Of a DNA stretch of 64,000 nucleotides, positions 59,643-64,000 are shown in pieces. Every line of letters starts with the position of its first letter. Within the stretch, counting starts at the first letter, position 1. The DNA lies in NCBI GenBank assembly GCA_025642065.1, contig JAODUP010000475.1, positions 221,001 to 285,000 on the forward strand, read 5' to 3'. The translations under genes and the position numbers were made by a program. Origin of the DNA: Paralvinella palmiformis. Its lineage: Eukaryota; Annelida; Polychaeta; Terebellida; Alvinellidae. The notes beneath the pieces were generated by a model that did not search any database, was not told the origin of the DNA, and saw nothing but the letters and a program-made list of their open reading frames with translations.

Positions 59643-61286
59643 TATCAAGTTATGAGTAATACACATCTTTAACTACGAACTAAGACTGTGATCCAAACAT
59701 TCGTTATCCAGAAGATCAAGTTATGAGTAATACACATCATTAACTACGAATTAAGACTGTGATCCAAACATTCGTGATCCAGAAGATCAAGTTATGAGTA
59801 ATACACATCATTAACTACGAACTAAGACTGTGATCCAAACATTCGTGATCCAGAAGATCAAGTTATGAGTAATACACATCATTAACTACGAAACTAAGAC
59901 TGTGATCTAAACATCCCCGTGATCCAGAAGATCAAGTTATGAGTAATACACATCATTAACTACGAACTAAGACTGTGATCCAAACATTCGTGATCCAGAA
60001 GATCAAGTTATGAGTAATACACATCATTAACTACGAACTAAGACTGTGATCCAAACATTCGTTATCCAGAAGATCAAGTTATGAGTAATACACATCATTA
60101 ACTACGAACTAAGACTGTGATCCAAACATTCGTGATCCAGAAGATCAAGTTATGAGTAATACACATAATTAACTACGAAACTAAGACTGTGATCTAAACA
60201 TCCCCGTGATCCAGAAGATCAAGTTATGAGTAATACACATCATTAACCACGAATTAAGACTGTGATCCAAACACCCGTGATCCAGAAGATCAAGTTATGA
60301 GTAATACATATCATTAACTACGAACTAAGACTGTGATCCAAATATCCGTGACCCAGAAGATCAAGTTATGAGTAATACACATCATTAAATACGAACTAAG
60401 ACTGTGATCCAAACATCCGTGATCCAGAAGATCAAGTTAAGAGTAATACATATCATTAACTACGAATTAAGACTGTGATCCAAACATCCGTGATCCAGAA
60501 GATCAAGTTAAGAGTAATACACATCATTAACTACGAACTAAGACTGTGATCCAAACATTCGTGATCCAGAAGATCAAGTTATGAGTAATACACATCATTA
60601 ACTACGAAACTAAGACTGTGATCCAAACATTCGTTATCCAGAAGATCAAGTTATGAGTAATACACATCATTAACTACGAATTAAGACTGTGATCCAAACA
60701 TTCGTGATCCAGAAGATCAAGTTATGAGTAATACACATCATTAACTACGAATTAAGACTGTGATCCAAACATCCGTGATCCAGAAGATCAAGTTATGAGT
60801 AATACACATCATTAACTACGAATTAAGACTGTGATCCAAACATTCGTGATCCAGAAGATCAAGTTATGAGTAATACACATAATTAACTACGAATTAAGAC
60901 TGTGATCCAAACATCCCCGTGATCCAGAAGATCAAGTTATGAGTAATACACATCATTAACCACGAATTAAGACTGTGATCCAAACACCCGTGATCCAGAA
61001 GATCAAGTTATGAGTAATACATATCATTAACTACGAACTAAGACTGTGATCCAAACATCCGTGACCCAGAAGATCAAGTTATGAGTAATACACATCATTA
61101 AATACGAACTAAGACTTTGATCCAAACATTCGTGATCCAGAAGATCAAGTTATGAGTAATACACATAATTAACTACGAACTAAGACTGTGATCCAAACAT
61201 CCGTGATCCAGAAGATCAAGTTATGAGTAATACACATCATTAACCACGAATTAAGACTGTGATCCAAACATTCGTGATCCAGAAGA
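59643..61286. repeat. 71-bp minisatellite/satellite, ~23 copies with higher-order structure
   Basis: The unit GATCAAGTTATGAGTAATAC plus ACATCATTAACTACGAATTA, AGACTGTGATCCAAACATTC and GTGATCCAGAA repeats about 23 times over 1.64 kb. Variant units recur in the same order: CATAATT, then ACCACG/CACCCG, then CATATC/GACCC, then AAATACG at about 60.16 kb and again at about 60.88 kb, ten units apart. Confidence 0.97.
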
Positions 61287-61436
61287 GATGTAAACATCTA
61301 TATATCCCACCATTAATATTTGGACTGAGGAACAGAAAGAGAATGGATTTAATGTTTACTGCTTCAATCCATTAACTATCCTCACTTACATGGACACATG
61401 ACCATTATCGGTCACCCATAATATCTGGTCATGTGG

Positions 61437-61442
<6 letters not shown>

Positions 61443-61478
<36 letters not shown>
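61443..61478. repeat. (TA)n microsatellite
   Basis: About 18 TA units just beyond the 71-bp array. Confidence 0.95.
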
Positions 61479-61479
<1 letters not shown>

Positions 61480-63160
61480 AATGATATGGTTCATTTCCGG
61501 TAAGTCATTCGTGTAATCGTAATAATTGTTATTAAAATTGTAGAAAAATCGTTTTGTGTAACAGAAATGGCTCCTGTTCAGAAGATTATGATGAAGTTAT
61601 ATATACTGTGATAGCAGCATCTGGCTGTGTGTGTGTGTGTTACCACTGGGACTGCCTTCTGGAGATATGCATTAGTATTCACTAGGTTCATCCCGTTGTT
61701 GTTTTTTGTTTGTTATTTATAACAAAACCAGGTTAGTATTGTTTAGTTTAATTTGTATTCTAAACTGATATCTTTGATCAAAATTAGTCATTATCTAATG
61801 AATAATAAAAATGATTTGTTGTTAGAGAGGACACGATAAACATCGACAAATTGACTTGATACATTACTGATACACACGTCAGTATAGACAGGGCAACTTC
61901 TAAATTACATGACGACAATTACTAATCAATCTGACGGACTCCGACTGGATCAGGTTAGTCAGTGGTTGAGACAAAGGGAACAATCAACACGATTAGCTAT
62001 TTGTCTAAATTAATTATAACTCGGCTACGTCATCCAGGTATCTCGATAGTGATAGAATAGTTTTATACAAGTTATGGGTGGGTGGGGTGATGATGATAGG
62101 TGGCTTGGTGGAGTTAGGGACATGCTGTGGGTCAAGGATGGCAAAGAGAAATAAGAGTTAATCGGTGTAATTACATAATCAGCAAATTGTTTCGTGTAAT
62201 TACCCAGGAACAGCAAGCTCGCCATCTTGTTTTGATGACTTTGGGATTAATTTTTGTGTGTTCAGAGAATAAAAGATGATTTATAAAAAATCCCCAGATA
62301 CTGTTATAATGATTCTAATGTAAACCAGATATTAGTTATATAATTTTGACGTATATTTATCACTTTTACAAACTCATCTGGTTCAGATTCAGGGTGTCCA
62401 TTATTGAATGAAATGTCTTTATATCTAAGACGCGAGATCACACCGCAAACAATACAACTTCCCTGGGGGCATAGGAGGCGATAATTCTATAAATAAATAA
62501 ATGCATTCGTCTGTCATCGACGCCATTACTGACGTTGTTCACGATCTGGTCACGTGTCATTGAGCAGAATTATATGACGATAGAAAACTTATAAAAAGAG
62601 AAAATTACATTATTATTGTTCGTTGCTGTTCAGTGAACCGTTTTATAACACGACTACACAACAGCCATTGATTGACATTAAAACCTTCGAGAGCGATCCC
62701 ATCATGCATAGCGGCCGAGCAATTAAGAAAAGGAACAAACAATTTCGCTTCCTTTCTACAATTTCAATCGATAATGCCATAGAGTTCTATGTATTTTTGT
62801 GAGTTATTATGTTATATATCAATGTTCGCTGTCTCTGTTATAGTTGTTGTTGTGTGTGTGTGTGTGTGTTTATATTTTAGTTTTTCGTGCCCCGTTTCTC
62901 TCTCTTTGTTTGACCTAGTTTGTATGCAAAATGTGTCGTTGGCCACAATAATCGTTTACACTTGTGGCAGGACTCAAAATGGTTGTTATTTATTTATTTA
63001 ATCGGGATCACATTAGAAGGTAGACTAAACACAACCATGTTAATTTAATTTAATTTAAATATTTCAAACTAATACCAGACGTAATATACGTTTTTTCTTA
63101 AGTGATAGACAACAAGTGGACAATGTATGTGATATAATTAGCTGCCACACGACATCTATA
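61480..63160. other. No gene recognised
   Basis: Contains (TG)n at about 61626-61640 and 62851-62869 and a TATAAATAAATAAAT stretch near 62489. Short ORFs here show no conserved motif. Confidence 0.45.
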
Positions 63161-63470
63161 ATAAGATGTCATAGTGTAGTTATAACCAATTATCACAGTC
63201 TAGCTATAATCAGCTGTTATAAGGCTGTCATAACTGGTTAGTTGTCATGTTGCAATTATAACCAGCTGTTATCCCATAGTGCAGTTATAATCAACTGTCA
63301 TAGCACAGTTATCAGTAGGGATCATAGTGCAGTTATGACCAGCTATCGTATTGCAGCTTTAATCAGTTGCCACAGCGCAGTTATAACCAGCTGTCGTAGT
63401 CTAGCTGTAATCAGCTGTCATAGTGTAGTTATACCAAGATGTCAAGGTGCAGCTATAATCAGCCATAAAC
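63160..63470. repeat. Degenerate tandem repeat of about 20-33 bases
   Basis: CATAGTGCAGTTATAACCAG/CTGT-type units recur about ten times with substitutions and length changes. The plus ORF rich in SCHSAVI comes from this repeat. Confidence 0.8.
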
Positions 63471-63554
63471 TGAGTCTCTTTTTTTCTGGTCATCTCTCAA
63501 TTACTTAGTTTCCGGTTTTATAGAAGGTGTCTTCTTATACTAGAGATTAACATC

Positions 63555-63640
63555 ACAGGATAGATGGATAGATAATTAGATCGATAAATAGACAGACAGA
63601 CAGACATATAGATAGATAGATATATAGATAGATAGATCAT
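63555..63640. repeat. (GATA)n/(GACA)n microsatellite
   Basis: GATAGATAGATA with GACAGACA interruptions; (CTAC)n-like runs follow at about 63765-63785. Confidence 0.9.
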
Positions 63641-64000
63641 CTACCTGTGTGTGTAGTTACCTTGTTAGTTATCTACTTTTCTACTTATTTTGTTACATAG
63701 TTAATTAACTTGCCCAGCTACCTACATGGATATCAACCCAGCTAACATATAATTATTGGGTCTACCTACCTACCTACCTACCTAGCTGCCTATTTGACCA
63801 TTAACCTAACCTAACCTACACATGTCACTACTGATCTACTTAGTTATATGTCAGTAGTTTGAGACATGCCTTTATCGTATACTCCATCAACCCAACATTG
63901 TTTTATTAATTTCTGTCACATCCCAGCCACTCATATGTTTATCTTATCTTAATTATCTGTCTAGCTATCTGTTTAGCTATCCTATCAGTTTTGCTTCCTA

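Noticed and set aside
59643..61286. CRISPR or coding repeat protein
   Set aside because: Units of 71 bases are contiguous without spacers and 71 is not a multiple of three, so no frame is maintained.

Overview
This window is eukaryotic nuclear DNA from an animal, most likely a mollusc or another lophotrochozoan. It is AT-rich, full of microsatellites and transposon debris, and its few genes are split into short exons with GT-AG introns. The taxon is inferred from three things: a metazoan VPS72 gene, a SUEL-lectin/CUB/sushi membrane receptor of a kind common in molluscs, and TTAGGG-type telomeric repeats. No bacterial operons, CRISPR arrays, rRNA genes or convincing functional tRNA genes were seen.

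Three host genes can be assembled from exons. (1) 6914-3108, minus: a complete six-coding-exon VPS72/YL1 gene (348 aa), an H2A.Z chaperone subunit. All phases match, and the 3' part of exon 4 is tandemly repeated in the next intron. (2) 36836-44854, plus: a complete three-exon gene for a 139-aa Ly6/uPAR-type, probably GPI-anchored protein, with a 6.5-kb second intron packed with mobile elements. (3) 49884-46075, minus: a type I membrane receptor, SUEL lectin - CUB - sushi - transmembrane helix - 111-aa tail, in six exons; its signal-peptide exon was not identified. Genes 2 and 3 converge tail to tail with about 1.2 kb between stop codons.

Layout. 1-3.1 kb: an L2-like LINE scrap, a GC-rich frameshifted coding remnant of unknown identity, and a SINE. 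3.1-6.9 kb: VPS72. 7-9 kb: a hAT MITE with target duplication, an L2-like scrap and an interspersed repeat. 9-13.9 kb: AT-rich, no gene. 14-15.5 kb: a dead Tigger transposase. 15.5-18.8 kb: little. 18.9-21.4 kb: a hAT element holding BED-finger and dimerisation remnants, invaded by SINEs, with G-rich subterminal repeats. 21.5-22.8 kb: an unidentified decayed stretch. 23.4-26.2 kb: a decayed Ty3/gypsy element. 26.5 kb: a short hAT derivative. 26.7-35.5 kb: a LINE graveyard with RTE-, L2- and CR1/jockey-like pieces on both strands. 36.8-49.9 kb: the Ly6 and receptor genes. 50-64 kb: mostly satellites and microsatellites, including a 1.65-kb array of a 71-bp unit with higher-order structure, plus one decayed Ig-like domain.

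The genes do not form one pathway: VPS72 is nuclear and chromatin-related, while the other two encode cell-surface proteins. The most interesting signals are the exon-derived repeats within VPS72, the interstitial telomeric tract abutting a truncated LINE, the hAT family with G-rich subterminal arrays, and the undescribed lectin-CUB-sushi receptor.
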